Shown: positions 9,133-17,941 of the stretch, piece by piece
Numbering within the stretch: position 1 is the first letter of the stretch
How the letters are laid out: every line of letters starts with the position of its first letter
DNA from: Nocardia iowensis
Lineage (GTDB): Bacteria > Actinomycetota > Actinomycetes > Mycobacteriales > Mycobacteriaceae
DNA length: 64,000 nt
Assembly: GCF_019222765.1 (NCBI RefSeq)
Contig: NZ_CP078145.1
Coordinates: 3,348,001-3,412,000, forward strand
Direction: 5' to 3'
Notes under the pieces: model-generated
Told to the model about the DNA's origin: nothing
The model's database searches: none
Seen by the model: only the letters and a program-made list of their open reading frames with translations
Translations under genes and position numbers: made by a program

Positions 9133-10128
9133 TCAGTGCACGCCGAGTGCGTCGAGGATCATCGGACGTGCCGTCGCGATCGCTTGCTGCCAGTACGGCC
9201 AGGTGTGCGTTCCGTTGCCGATGTCGATGCGAGCGGCGATTCCGCCTGCCGCGATTCGATCACGGAACATCTGGGTAGCGGCTGCGGTCATCTGCTCGAG
9301 GACCATCGCGTTGACCGTGTTGCCGACCCCGTTCGGCAGGTCGAGCGGGCCGGGTAGGCCATTGCCTGTCGAAACGTACATCGGCAGACCACGGAGTAAT
9401 TCCGCCTGCACGGTGGCGTCGTTGCGGCGCCAGGTCGGTCCGCCCGCCGGACCCCACATATCGTCGACGTTGAAGTTACCTTCATCCCACATGGCGGCGC
9501 GCATCGCTTCGTTCCAGAACGGAAATGTGGGGTGCACGAATCCGGAAAAGGATCCGGCGAACTTGAACTGGTCGCGATGGTGGCCGGCCAGGGTGAGGGC
9601 AGCGTTGCCGCCCATGGAGGCACCGACGATGGCGTTGTTGGTTCGTGACACGCCGTACCGTTCCAGGAAAGCGGGCAGCTCTCGGGTGAGGAACGTTTCC
9701 CATTTGTACGTCGTCGCTTGCTGATTGGTACTACTCGGTCGATACCAGTCGGTGTAAAAGCTCGACCGACCACCGACCGGGAACACCAATGTGACGTTGT
9801 CGCCTGCGAATTGGCGCAGCACATCGGTATCCGTCGTCCACTGACTGTGGTCGGCCGGCGCACGTAGACCATCGAGCACATAGAGGGCCGCGCTGCCGCC
9901 GCGGGCCGCCCACTGCACCTGGACTTTGATCGGCCCCATGCTGGACGGCACGAACAGGTCCTGGTAACCGCCTACCGGTGCCCGCAATACCGGTGCGTGG
10001 ATCGGTGCGGCGGTGGCCGCAGCCGCACCGATCCACGGCACCAGCACAGCTGCCGCCAAGACAGCGCCGGTCTTCTTCAGCCGACCACGGATTGCCCGCT
10101 CCGTCACGGATCGCGCTGCTGCGCCCAC
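9133..10128 (-). CDS. Secreted antigen-85-like esterase/mycolyltransferase-like protein
   Basis: 331 residues. The GTG start at 10128 is fixed by AGGAGG 7 bases upstream. A basic N-terminus and a long hydrophobic signal peptide end in an Ala-rich region near residue 42. The mature part has the esterase/Ag85 signatures YVLDGLRA, the nucleophile GASMGG, FKFAGSFSGF, DMWGP, and a C-terminal GNGTHTWPYW with the catalytic His. Ag85 proteins transfer mycolic acids to trehalose and arabinogalactan in the cell envelope of mycolate-bearing actinomycetes, so this gene points to such an organism. It may be a true mycolyltransferase or a related esterase. Confidence 0.88.
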   Translation of the reverse strand: MGAAARSVTERAIRGRLKKTGAVLAAAVLVPWIGAAAATAAPIHAPVLRAPVGGYQDLFVPSSMGPIKVQVQWAARGGSAALYVLDGLRAPADHSQWTTDTDVLRQFAGDNVTLVFPVGGRSSFYTDWYRPSSTNQQATTYKWETFLTRELPAFLERYGVSRTNNAIVGASMGGNAALTLAGHHRDQFKFAGSFSGFVHPTFPFWNEAMRAAMWDEGNFNVDDMWGPAGGPTWRRNDATVQAELLRGLPMYVSTGNGLPGPLDLPNGVGNTVNAMVLEQMTAAATQMFRDRIAAGGIAARIDIGNGTHTWPYWQQAIATARPMILDALGVH

Positions 10129-10327
10129 CCCGGTACCTCCTACAGAACTGTGCCGCAATCGCTTTAGCGCCGCCTGATGCGTGCGACATACGGAGTGAAC
10201 CCTAGCGAGCCCTGACGCGAGCGCAACAGTCGGACCCGGAAAGAACTTGCCACTTGCCGGTTCGCTACCCGCGAGAGGACCACGGGGGCAGAGTGATTGG
10301 CGATCTTGTCGGTCGAGTGGTTGTGGA

Positions 10328-10792
10328 TCAGCGGGCGTTGGTACCGCGCTCCGGTGCTCGAGTGTCGAACGCCTGAGCAACGGCGAGGCTGTCTTCGTAG
10401 ACGTGGTGGCGGGTGATGAGGTCGTTCTCGACGGTGAGGTGCAGCGCGAAACGGGAACGATAGGCGCGCCCAGTGGGCCGGGCAGTCTGGCGTATTTCCC
10501 CCAGGACCACCGCATCCGGGCCGTCGACCAGAACACGTTCGATCACGGTTTTGTTCTGCTCGGGCAGGTGGTACTCGGCGATTTCGCGGTAGTGCGCAGC
10601 CGCATCGGCGCGCGTGGCACGGTGCCGAATCCAGGGAGTCTCGGTGCGGCCGTGCTCGTTCACTGGCCAATCCAACTTCCAGTCGCTGACCGGGGCGTAC
10701 AGCGCGGCGATGGCGTCCGGGTCACCCGAGCCGATCCGACGGAGAAGTTCTTCGACGATGGTCCGGGTAGCGCTGGTCGCGATGTTGCTCAT
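10328..10792 (-). CDS. NTF2-like (SnoaL-type) protein
   Basis: 154 residues from ATG 10792; an in-frame ATG at 10810 is possible and neither has a good ribosome site. The pattern TIVEELLRRIGSGDPDAIAALYA followed by a Trp-rich strand and a C-terminal HHVYEDSLAVAQAF is typical of small SnoaL/ketosteroid-isomerase-like proteins. No operon partner; 199 bases separate it from the Ag85-like gene ahead on the same strand. Substrate unknown. Confidence 0.8.
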   Translation of the reverse strand: MSNIATSATRTIVEELLRRIGSGDPDAIAALYAPVSDWKLDWPVNEHGRTETPWIRHRATRADAAAHYREIAEYHLPEQNKTVIERVLVDGPDAVVLGEIRQTARPTGRAYRSRFALHLTVENDLITRHHVYEDSLAVAQAFDTRAPERGTNAR

Positions 10793-11122
10793 AACAGCCA
10801 CGATGCCCAAGTCAACGGACGCCGTCGATTACCTCCGAGGTAATGCCGTGTGTCCTGCCAGTTGATGCTTGGGTCGAGTCGCGGTCCGGCTGGATTACCC
10901 TGTCGGGCAGTCGGTGACGAGACGCCGACCGGCCGGGCTGTCCACCCACTGCAGCGCCTCACGCAGCACGGCGCGCATGACCGACTCTCTTCGATATCGC
11001 GTGACGAGATCAGTTCAACAGGGCCTCTTCCGGTTTCGGCGAAACGGGCGGTGCGGTATCTGGGCGGTCCGGGCAGGCTGACTGAGCGTGCCGACTACTC
11101 GTGCCCGGTCAGGCCCCGTCGA
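10793..11122. other. Intergenic region with a possible CBS-gene terminator
   Basis: 330 bases with no convincing gene. CCGGTTTCG and CGAAACGGG (11030-11048) form a short imperfect hairpin about 75 bases beyond the CBS stop on the minus strand and may end that transcript. Nothing else stands out. Confidence 0.35.
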
Positions 11123-11539
11123 TCATTCCTGCGATACGGCCTCGACGACGCTGCCCGCCTGCGGGTTGTCGAGTTCGCGTGCCACGTCGGCTTGCGCGAC
11201 GATGCCGACCAGTTGGTCGTTCTCCAGCACGGGAACCCGGCGGATCTGGTGCTGCGACATCACCTCGCATACCTTCGATACATCGTCGTCGGCCTGCACC
11301 ATCACGGGAGTGCCTTGGGCCAGCTCTCCGGCCTTCACGCCGATCGGATCCATGCGCTGCGCAATCACCTTCACGACGATGTCGCGATCGGTGAGCATGC
11401 CCTTCAGCTGGTTGTCCTCGCCGCAGATCGGCAGGGAGCCGATGTCCAGGTCGGCCATCTTACGTGCCGCGTCGAGCACGGAATCGCTGGAACGAACACA
11501 TTGGACACCGGGGGTCATGATGTCGCGTGCAGTAGTCAT
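11123..11539 (-). CDS. Two-CBS-domain protein (hypoxic-response-protein-1-like)
   Basis: 138 residues, almost entirely a tandem CBS pair. Each repeat carries the usual ending: DLDIGSLPIC...GMLTDRDIV in the first and HQIRRVPVLENDQLVGIV in the second. CBS pairs bind adenine nucleotides or metals and act as sensors; stand-alone versions such as mycobacterial Hrp1 are induced by hypoxia. AGGAGG precedes the ATG at 11539. Ligand not predictable. Confidence 0.9.
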   Translation of the reverse strand: MTTARDIMTPGVQCVRSSDSVLDAARKMADLDIGSLPICGEDNQLKGMLTDRDIVVKVIAQRMDPIGVKAGELAQGTPVMVQADDDVSKVCEVMSQHQIRRVPVLENDQLVGIVAQADVARELDNPQAGSVVEAVSQE

Positions 11540-11720
11540 GGAGCGCCTCCTCGAATCGTCGGGTACGACAAGCCACCCACGATGGATGGCCTGTTCAGCG
11601 CCTACCCGTACAGCCGAGCAGTACACACGTGGCGCGCCGGGCATCTCGCACGCCTGGCGCGGTCTGTGTGTTCGGTGCGCGGCCTAGGCGGGCAACGGAA
11701 TGCGAGTGCGTCCAGGCGAA

Positions 11721-12386
11721 TCAGCGCGGAGAAGTCCCCACGCGTGCCGCCCTCTCAGTGACGTCGCTGCCCACCAGGCTTGCCAGATGTAGTCGCAGCG
11801 TGGCGCGCATCCGATCCGGGTCGCGTCGGGCCGGATCGACCACCGCGGCAAGGGCCAAACCGTCCAGCAGGGCGGCGAGTCGATCGGTCTCCTGCTCGAG
11901 ATCGCCGACCGTGCCGCGCAACACACCGGCGTCGGACATCGTGCACAGCACGCGGCGCACCAGCGAGCGCACTCCGGCCAATGGTTGCACCGCCAGGTCG
12001 GCCAGCTCCGGCCGCGCCCGCGCGGCCGTGGTGAAGGCCAGCCACACCGCCGACTCTTCGAATCGCTGCTCGTCCACGGGCAGCAGCTCGGCCAGGATCC
12101 GTTCGGCGACACTGCCCGGCACTTGCTGCACGACCACGCCCTCGGGGAATATCTCGGCCAGGTCGCGCAGCACCCGTTCGGTCACCCGCCGATTCAGTTC
12201 GGCCAGGGTGAAGCTCAGTAACTCGGTATGGCTGTCGAAGTAGTGCCGCACCGAGCCGACGACCAGCCCCGCCTCCTCGGCTACCCGGCGCAGCGAGGCG
12301 TGCTCCACCCCTTCTCGGGCGACGACTCGAAATACGGCGTCGGCCACCGCTTTTCGACGTTCGACCGGATCCACGATCTTGGGCAT
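11721..12386 (-). CDS. TetR-family transcriptional repressor
   Basis: 221 residues. N-terminal helix-turn-helix: VARE...ASLRRVAEEAGLVVGSVRHYF at residues 20-50, then an all-helical ligand domain. Divergent from the membrane protein at 12533 across a 146-base interval that contains two matching 16-bp palindromes, so it very probably controls itself and that gene. Start ATG 12386 is the only one placing the HTH at the usual distance from the N-terminus. Confidence 0.9.
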   Translation of the reverse strand: MPKIVDPVERRKAVADAVFRVVAREGVEHASLRRVAEEAGLVVGSVRHYFDSHTELLSFTLAELNRRVTERVLRDLAEIFPEGVVVQQVPGSVAERILAELLPVDEQRFEESAVWLAFTTAARARPELADLAVQPLAGVRSLVRRVLCTMSDAGVLRGTVGDLEQETDRLAALLDGLALAAVVDPARRDPDRMRATLRLHLASLVGSDVTERAARVGTSPR

Positions 12387-12448
12387 GAGTAGTGATCCTA
12401 TGTTTCTTCCACCTCGGCAAGCCGAGCGCCGTCGCATCGTTTGTCTTT

Positions 12449-12490
12449 ATAGCACACTCGAGCTACTTTAAATAGCATGATTGAGCTATT
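12449..12490. promoter_or_regulatory. Two tandem operator-like palindromes for the divergent TetR/membrane gene pair
   Basis: TAGCACACTCGAGCTA (12450-12465) and TAGCATGATTGAGCTA (12473-12488) share the form TAGCA-n6-GAGCTA, each with TAGC/GCTA arms 8 bases apart, and start 23 bases apart. The A+T content here is far above average, as expected for overlapping promoters. Confidence 0.65.
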
Positions 12491-12532
12491 AACCCGGTCG
12501 ATGTCGGTGCACGACCTGCCAGGAGCGGACTC

Positions 12533-13159
12533 ATGAGCACCCCACTGATCATCGCGCTCGTCACCGCCGTGCTGCTCTTCGTGATCGTCCGGCGGTTCCG
12601 CGGGGAACCGCTCAATGCCAGGGACATCCTGGTTCCGCCGATCCCGCTGCTGATCATCGGCGTGCAGGGCATGGTGAAACACCATCCCACCGCCGTCGAT
12701 ATCGTCTGGATCAGCGTCGGCCTACTCGTCGGATTCGCCTTCGGGGCTTGGCGTGGCACCACGATCACGCTGCTGACCCGCGACGGAGTGCTGTGGCAGC
12801 GCTACACCGGCGCCACCCTCGGGGTCTGGGCGTTCTCGCTGACGGTGAGCGCGAGCATCGGTTTCCTCGGCGTCCATCTGGGCGCCAACGCGGATGCCCG
12901 GCCGGTGCAGTTGTCGATCGGCGTGAGCATGCTCGGCGAGGCGCTGACACTCGCCCTACGCGGATTGTCCACCGGCTATCCCTTCGCACCCGAGCGCGTC
13001 CGCAAGACCGGATCACCCCTCGAACAGATTCCCGTTGAGCGCCAGCGCCTTCGGACGGCGGTTACATCGCCCCGGATCCGATCGGCGGTCGCCGAATGGC
13101 AGCGGACCGGCGATCCGCGAACGGCTCTGAACAGTCTGCGACACACCGATCGGGAGTGA
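12533..13159 (+). CDS. Multi-pass membrane protein of unknown function
   Basis: 208 residues with four hydrophobic segments (about 5-18, 35-50, 58-75 and 88-110) and a soluble basic C-terminus. An early RGEPLNARDILVPPIPLLI resembles the small membrane proteins annotated as CcdC/DUF1453-like, but I would not name it on that basis. GGAGCG precedes the ATG. It is the presumed target of the divergent TetR repressor with two operators between them. A role in transport or envelope stress is possible, but nothing in the sequence shows it. Confidence 0.75.
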   Translation: MSTPLIIALVTAVLLFVIVRRFRGEPLNARDILVPPIPLLIIGVQGMVKHHPTAVDIVWISVGLLVGFAFGAWRGTTITLLTRDGVLWQRYTGATLGVWAFSLTVSASIGFLGVHLGANADARPVQLSIGVSMLGEALTLALRGLSTGYPFAPERVRKTGSPLEQIPVERQRLRTAVTSPRIRSAVAEWQRTGDPRTALNSLRHTDRE

Positions 13160-13166
13160 TCGGGGA

Positions 13167-13844
13167 CTACATCGCCAGGGTCGGTGTGCCCACTTCGATG
13201 CCGGTTCGGCGCAGCGCCTTCGCCTTCGTCCGCATCAGTGCGTCGCGCGGTCCGCGCGCGATGTCGAGGGCCAATTCGTGGGCGGCGGCGGCCAATTCGT
13301 GGCGGGGTAGCACTGCGCTCACCAAGCCGAGCCGGAGCGCCTCGGTCGCGTCGACGGTCCGGCCGGAGAGTGTCAAATAGCGCGCGGCCGCACCGCCGAC
13401 CAGCTCCCGCAACGGCTGATACAGCACGTCGGCGAACCGTTGCTCGGGGTGGGTGAAGGTGGCTGTGTCCGCGGCGACGCGGATGTCACACAATGTCGCC
13501 AGGTCGAAGCCGCCTGCGATGGCGGGACCGTTGACGGCGGCGATGGTGGGTAGGGGAAACCGCAGCACGGTGTGATGGAAGCGATCGCTGGACGGCCACA
13601 GTGCTTGTCGCACAACGGGATCGGTCGAGCCGAACTCGGCAAGATCGAATCCCGAGGAGAAGATGTCGCCCGCTCCAGTGATCACGACGACCCGCACTGC
13701 TGCATCGACGGCGAGCGCGTCGAGAGCTGAGCTCACTTGGTCGCGTACCGCGATCGAGAGAGCGTTCTTCTTTCCCGGGTTGTCCAGGGTGAGCGTGGCG
13801 ACGCCGTCACCTTGCGCCGACACGGACACGAACTGTTCGGACAT
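13167..13844 (-). CDS. Enoyl-CoA hydratase/isomerase (crotonase) family protein
   Basis: 225 residues, a slightly short crotonase. NPGKKNALS near residue 25, the oxyanion segment FSSGFDLAEF and the second oxyanion strand AVNGPAIAGGFDLATLCD are present. The position usually held by the first catalytic Glu is less clear, so the reaction (hydration, isomerisation or other acyl-CoA chemistry) cannot be assigned. GAGAGGAA precedes the ATG. It lies convergent with, and 7 bases from, the membrane gene at 12533. Confidence 0.88.
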   Translation of the reverse strand: MSEQFVSVSAQGDGVATLTLDNPGKKNALSIAVRDQVSSALDALAVDAAVRVVVITGAGDIFSSGFDLAEFGSTDPVVRQALWPSSDRFHHTVLRFPLPTIAAVNGPAIAGGFDLATLCDIRVAADTATFTHPEQRFADVLYQPLRELVGGAAARYLTLSGRTVDATEALRLGLVSAVLPRHELAAAAHELALDIARGPRDALMRTKAKALRRTGIEVGTPTLAM

Positions 13845-13946
13845 ATCTGTTCCTCTCTGGAGCGGCCTGCGAGATCGTGCCAGCCGTCGGGCCCGGGTAC
13901 TGCCCGCGACGAAGGACCCGGGGGCCGCGCGGTTTTCTTCGTTACG

Positions 13947-14765
13947 TCACGCGGGGTGGAACAGCGTGACCAGTCGTCCGGCCAGCCACGGACGGCGGCC
14001 CCAGGCCAGCAGCTTTCCGGTCAAAGTCGGTAACCACGGGTCGATGCGGCCGTAATTGAGCAACAGCGCGGTGACCGGTTCGGCGCTGATGTGCACATCG
14101 ATCCGACCTGGGTCCGGGGGATCGATGGTGAGGTGTCCGTCGCTGAATTGATAGATGTGCGTAGCAAGCTTGCGCAGCCGGAATTCGTAAGTCGCCGTGT
14201 GACCGGCGGCCTCGGTCGAATTGATCCATCCCGGTAGCACCTGATGCTGGCCCAGCGTGATCATGGGCACGACATGTGGGGGAATTGGCCACGGGCGGCC
14301 GAGTGCTTTGGCGATGTCGTGACCGTGCACGACGAATTCGCCGATCAGCGTGCCGAGCGAGCGGTCGGCCCGCACGCGCTGGTCACCGTCGAAATTCATC
14401 AGCGGCTGGTTGTCACCGAATCCTTCGATGATGTTCAGAAAGGATGCGAGGCCGTCGCGGAGAATAGCGGCCAGTTCGGTGCGGTTTCGCGTGGGCAGGG
14501 TGCGGATCTGCTCGGCATTGAACGCGGGCAGGTCCGTCACCCGAGTGGGCCAGTTCCCTTTGCCCCGTGCGAGATCCCGGTATCGAGCCGGCTCCATGGC
14601 GACGTGGCCGAAGACGTCGGTAATAGACCAGCCCGGCGTCGCGGGCACCGGTGCGGCGGGATCCGGCGCCGACAACACGAGATCAATGAATTGTTCCGCC
14701 GCTCGGGACGCGGCGTTGGCCATCTGCGCCCTGGTCGGCGGGGTATTCGATAATGGATGTCGCAT
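13947..14765 (-). CDS. DinB-like protein of the maleylpyruvate isomerase / mycothiol-dependent family
   Basis: 272 residues. The N-terminal DinB-like four-helix domain has the family pattern VPATPGWSITDVFGHVA (about residues 40-56) and EFVVHGHDIAKALGRPW. The C-terminal domain has SCP2-like strands. Members include mycothiol-dependent maleylpyruvate isomerase, but most are uncharacterised thiol-dependent enzymes or metal-binding proteins. AAGGA precedes the ATG. It lies 101 bases upstream of the crotonase on the same strand, so co-transcription is possible. Confidence 0.85.
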   Translation of the reverse strand: MRHPLSNTPPTRAQMANAASRAAEQFIDLVLSAPDPAAPVPATPGWSITDVFGHVAMEPARYRDLARGKGNWPTRVTDLPAFNAEQIRTLPTRNRTELAAILRDGLASFLNIIEGFGDNQPLMNFDGDQRVRADRSLGTLIGEFVVHGHDIAKALGRPWPIPPHVVPMITLGQHQVLPGWINSTEAAGHTATYEFRLRKLATHIYQFSDGHLTIDPPDPGRIDVHISAEPVTALLLNYGRIDPWLPTLTGKLLAWGRRPWLAGRLVTLFHPA

Positions 14766-14982
14766 AACAGTCCTTGGGATTCATATCGGGATTGCGGCTA
14801 TCGGGGCCAGGGTGTCCCGCTGTTGTGCTGAGACCGCCCCGAAGTGCGTCGCCGGGGTAATCGGTTGATCAAGTGTGGAAAATCCTCGGTCGTACAGCAG
14901 GTTTCAATGCGGCCGAGTGCGGACTCCGTTGCCGACGGCATACGACGCGGTCCGGACGAGGGATCGCACCCGGCCGCGTCCT

Positions 14983-14998
14983 AGTAGAGCGTTCCACT
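14983..14998. promoter_or_regulatory. Putative operator upstream of the TetR gene at 15015
   Basis: AGTAGAGCGTTCCACT is a 16-bp imperfect palindrome (6 of 8 half-site positions) 17 bases before the TetR start. Closely similar elements precede the crotonase (16363) and the alcohol dehydrogenase (19182). Confidence 0.5.
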
Positions 14999-15014
14999 GG
15001 CGTTATCATCTGGT

Positions 15015-15614
15015 ATGCCTCGCGTCACCGATACCCGCGACCGTCTGCTCGATGCCGGTGCGGCGTTGTTTCGCCAGCAGGGCTATACCGGCACCGGGTT
15101 GAAGGAGATCGCGGCCGCGGGTGCGGCACCGATGGGGTCGCTCTATCACTTCTTCCCGGGTGGGAAGGAACAGCTGGGTGTCGAAGCCGTGACTCGTTCC
15201 GGCCAGCGCTATCAGCGGTTGATCGACCTCGTATTCGATCGGTCCGAGGATTTTCCCGGGGCTGTTCATCTGTGGTTCCGCCTGGCCGCCGAGGCGCTGG
15301 AGAAGTCGGATTTCGGCGACGGCTGTCCCATCGCCACGGTCGCGCTGGAGACGGCCGGAACCGGGGAGTCGCTGCGTGCGGCGTGCGCGGCCGTGTTCGA
15401 CGCGTGGTTGGACCGGGTCACCGAGGAACTCGTGCGCGACGGGCACGGACTCCGGCAGGCCCGGTCACTCGCCTCGTTCGCGCTGGCTGCGCTGGAGGGG
15501 GCGATCGTGCTGGCCAGAACCACCCGCGACACCACCCACCTGCGGCAGAGTGCCACGCACGTGGCCGACACCATCGCGGCCCGCCGCGCCGCGGCCGGCG
15601 CCAGCGGCGAATAG
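15015..15614 (+). CDS. TetR-family regulator (LmrA/YxaF-like)
   Basis: 199 residues. The HTH reads LFRQQGYTGTGLKEIAAA with GSLYHFFPGGKEQL, the variant recognition helix typical of the LmrA/YxaF subgroup, and the C-terminal domain has the subgroup pattern GCPIATVALET. Such proteins usually bind their own promoter and those of one or two neighbours. The same motif stands upstream of this gene, of the crotonase and of the alcohol dehydrogenase. The last 150 bases overlap the 3' end of the crotonase on the other strand. Confidence 0.9.
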   Translation: MPRVTDTRDRLLDAGAALFRQQGYTGTGLKEIAAAGAAPMGSLYHFFPGGKEQLGVEAVTRSGQRYQRLIDLVFDRSEDFPGAVHLWFRLAAEALEKSDFGDGCPIATVALETAGTGESLRAACAAVFDAWLDRVTEELVRDGHGLRQARSLASFALAALEGAIVLARTTRDTTHLRQSATHVADTIAARRAAAGASGE

Positions 15615-16340
15615 CTTCGCGCCGCGGAGGCCTTCCTCGGCGGCTACGCCACCGAGCCGCGCTTCGAGCCAAAAGCCCGATTGCAGGTCTTTCCCGGCAC
15701 TTTCGATGGTCGCCTGCCGGTCGGCGAGCATGGCCTGCGGTGGAAAGCCCGCGATCAGCTCGGCCAGTTGCAGCGCCCGGTCGAGTGCCGCGCCGTCGTC
15801 GACCAGCTCGGTCACCAATCCCATGGCGGACGCCTCCGGCGCGTCGATCACCCGGCCGGTGAGGATCAGGTCGAGGGCGCGGCCGAGACCGATGATGCGG
15901 GGGAGGCGTTGGGTGCCACCGTCCAGCAGCGGTACGCCCCAGCGGCGTTCGAGAAAGCCGAACCGTGCGGAGCGCGCGCTTACCCGCAGGTCGCACCACA
16001 GCGCGAGCTCCAAACCGCCTGCCACGCACCAACCTTCGATCGCGGCGATCGTCGGCTTGTCCGCGGTGAGGCGGGTGAATCCCTCGGGCCCCTCCGGCAC
16101 GTATACCCGGTCGTAGAACGATTCGAGATTCTTGAGGTCGGCGCCAGCCGCGAAGGCCGCGCCGCCCGCACCGGTCAGCACCATGACGCGCGCCTCGTCG
16201 TCGGCTTCGAATCGGCGGTACGCCTGGTTCAACTCCACCGCGGTCGGGCCGTCGACCGCGTTGCGGCGATCAGGTCGATCGATGGTCACCACCGCGGCGG
16301 CACCGATGCGGGCGTAACGAATGTTGTTGTCGTTGGGCAC
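15465..16340 (-). CDS. Enoyl-CoA hydratase/isomerase family protein with run-on C-terminus
   Basis: 291 residues from GTG 16340, which has GGAGGAA close upstream. Crotonase signatures: DRPDRRNAVDGPTA, the oxyanion AAGADLKNLE, IEGWCVAGGLELALWCDLR, and WGVPLLDGGTQRLPRIIG. It is clearly paralogous to the crotonase at 55382, which ends shortly after FAAGAGR. Here the frame runs about 37 residues past that point in Arg/Gly-rich sequence, antisense to the end of the TetR gene, as if the normal stop had been lost. A TetR-type operator (16363) lies just upstream. Likely an acyl-CoA hydratase or isomerase. Confidence 0.85.
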   Translation of the reverse strand: MPNDNNIRYARIGAAAVVTIDRPDRRNAVDGPTAVELNQAYRRFEADDEARVMVLTGAGGAAFAAGADLKNLESFYDRVYVPEGPEGFTRLTADKPTIAAIEGWCVAGGLELALWCDLRVSARSARFGFLERRWGVPLLDGGTQRLPRIIGLGRALDLILTGRVIDAPEASAMGLVTELVDDGAALDRALQLAELIAGFPPQAMLADRQATIESAGKDLQSGFWLEARLGGVAAEEGLRGAKLFAAGAGRGAAGRDGVGHVRGTLPQVGGVAGGSGQHDRPLQRSQRERGE

Positions 16341-16362
16341 TTTTCCTCCACGGAAGCCATTG

Positions 16363-16377
16363 AGTAGAACGGCTACT
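16363..16377. promoter_or_regulatory. Putative TetR operator upstream of crotonase
   Basis: AGTAG-AACGG-CTACT is a perfect 5-bp inverted repeat starting with the same AGTAGAACG as the elements at 14983 and 19182. It lies 23 bases before the crotonase start. Confidence 0.45.
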
Positions 16378-16435
16378 ATAGATAGCGGCGCCCAGCTGTG
16401 TAAGTCCACCGCCGCGCGGTGGCGAACTCGATGGC

Positions 16436-17878
16436 TCAGACGACGACTTCGACCGGGCGGTGGCCCCGCCTGACTTGGAAGACGGCCCACGCCTCGGCCA
16501 GTCGCGCCACCGCGGTCCGCAGCTGAGCTGGTTCGAGGACGAACGACAACCGCAGATGATCGGTGAAGCTGTCGTCGGGGCTGGTCCGGTTGCCCGGGAG
16601 TACTCGCACACCGTGGTCCAACGCGAACTGGGCGAATTCGCCGGTATCGCCGTGCGGGAGCCGAGCCCACAGGAATGGTCCGCCGCGCGGGCGTTCCCAC
16701 GTCCAACCGGGAAGTTGGTCCCGCAGCAGGTCGGCCATCAACTCGTATCGTTCGGCGAGCTGCCGTCGCCGGACGACGCCGAGCTCCGCGAGGCCGGGCA
16801 GCAGGCGTAGTGCGAGCAGCTGGCTGAGATGCGACGACCCGAGGTCGGTGACGACTTTGAGACGAGCCAGCCGCGCGATCAGATGTTCGTCGGCTCTGAT
16901 CCAGCCGACCCGCAACCCGGCCCAGCACAACTTGCTCAGCGAACCGACCGTGACGACCGTGCCGGCTTCCGTAGTGGCGGCCAATGGGGGTGGGCTGTCG
17001 GCGTCGAAGAGCAAATCGGCCAGGGTGGTGTCGTCTACGACGGGAACCCCGGCGGCCGCGGCCAGGCGGGTGATGTCGTGGCGTCGGGCGGTGCTCATCA
17101 CCGCGGCGGTGGGGTTGTGGCAGGTGGCCGTCACGTACACCAGCCGCGCCGCCGTGCGGTCCAGTGCCTCGCTCAGTGCTCGCGTCCGCAGGCCTTCCCC
17201 GTCGACCGGTAACCCGAGGACGGTCGCGCCCGCCGCCGACGCGGCGTCCAAAGCTCCTGCGTAGGTGGGGTTTTCGGTGATGATCGTGCCGTGGTCGCGG
17301 CCGAACAGGGTGAACAGCAGGTCGATGGCCTGCTGGCCGCCGGTCGTGACGAGGATCTGCCCGGGCCCCGTCGGCAGGCCGCCTTGGGTGTAGCGCGTCG
17401 CGATGGCGGCACGCAGGGCGGGAAGGCCGAGTGGTGCGTAATCGAATTGGCCGGCCAGCCCCCGGATGTCGGCGGGAGAGAGTCGCAGCGCCTCATCGGA
17501 CACTCCGTCGAGGCCGGGAATCACCGCCCCGGAAAGATCAATCGCGTCACCTGCCGAGGTACTGATCAATTTGGTGGCGGGGGTGACCGCGACCGGTACC
17601 GCGGGCCCGACCCAGCGCCCCGCGGTGGCGACCCTGGTTCCACTTCCGCGAGCGCTTTCCAGCAGTCCTTCCTCGCGCAGCAGCCGGTAGGCCGCGATGA
17701 CCGTGGTGCGGCTGACCTCCAGCGCCCGCGCGAGGTCGCGCTCGGACGGAAGTTTCGAGTCGGTACCGAGCACCCCGCTGCCGACCAGGGTCCGGAGCCG
17801 CTCGGCCAGGCGTTGATACAGGGGGCCGTGCCCGGCGGACCAGCGGCCGAGCTCGGACACGAGCGTGTTCATATCCAT
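16436..17878 (-). CDS. MocR-type regulator: GntR HTH fused to class I aminotransferase domain
   Basis: 480 residues. N-terminal winged helix: PLYQRLAERLRTLVGSGVL, then SERDLARALEVSRTTVIAAY. A variable linker is followed by a fold-type I PLP domain (VTTGGQQAIDLLF, TENPTYAGALDA, CHNPTA, and the PLP-lysine region VGSLSKLCWAGLRVGW). MocR proteins sense PLP or an amino-acid-derived imine and control a neighbouring gene, here the divergent cystathionine-lyase-like gene 64 bases away. ATG 17878 or 17872 may be used. The upstream palindrome TATCCAAT-n9-ATTGGATA fits MocR-type operators. Confidence 0.93.
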   Translation of the reverse strand: MDMNTLVSELGRWSAGHGPLYQRLAERLRTLVGSGVLGTDSKLPSERDLARALEVSRTTVIAAYRLLREEGLLESARGSGTRVATAGRWVGPAVPVAVTPATKLISTSAGDAIDLSGAVIPGLDGVSDEALRLSPADIRGLAGQFDYAPLGLPALRAAIATRYTQGGLPTGPGQILVTTGGQQAIDLLFTLFGRDHGTIITENPTYAGALDAASAAGATVLGLPVDGEGLRTRALSEALDRTAARLVYVTATCHNPTAAVMSTARRHDITRLAAAAGVPVVDDTTLADLLFDADSPPPLAATTEAGTVVTVGSLSKLCWAGLRVGWIRADEHLIARLARLKVVTDLGSSHLSQLLALRLLPGLAELGVVRRRQLAERYELMADLLRDQLPGWTWERPRGGPFLWARLPHGDTGEFAQFALDHGVRVLPGNRTSPDDSFTDHLRLSFVLEPAQLRTAVARLAEAWAVFQVRRGHRPVEVVV

Positions 17879-17906
17879 TTGTATCCAATCGTGGCGTAAT
17901 TGGATA
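17873..17906. promoter_or_regulatory. Palindromic operator between MocR gene and gamma-lyase gene
   Basis: TATCCAAT (17882-17889) and ATTGGATA (17899-17906) are perfect reverse complements 9 bases apart. A third half-site TATCCA lies at 17873-17878, overlapping the MocR start. This mix of inverted and direct repeats is usual for MocR regulators. Confidence 0.65.
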
Positions 17907-17941
17907 TAGATTGCCAGTCCACTATCCCGCATTCTGGCGTC

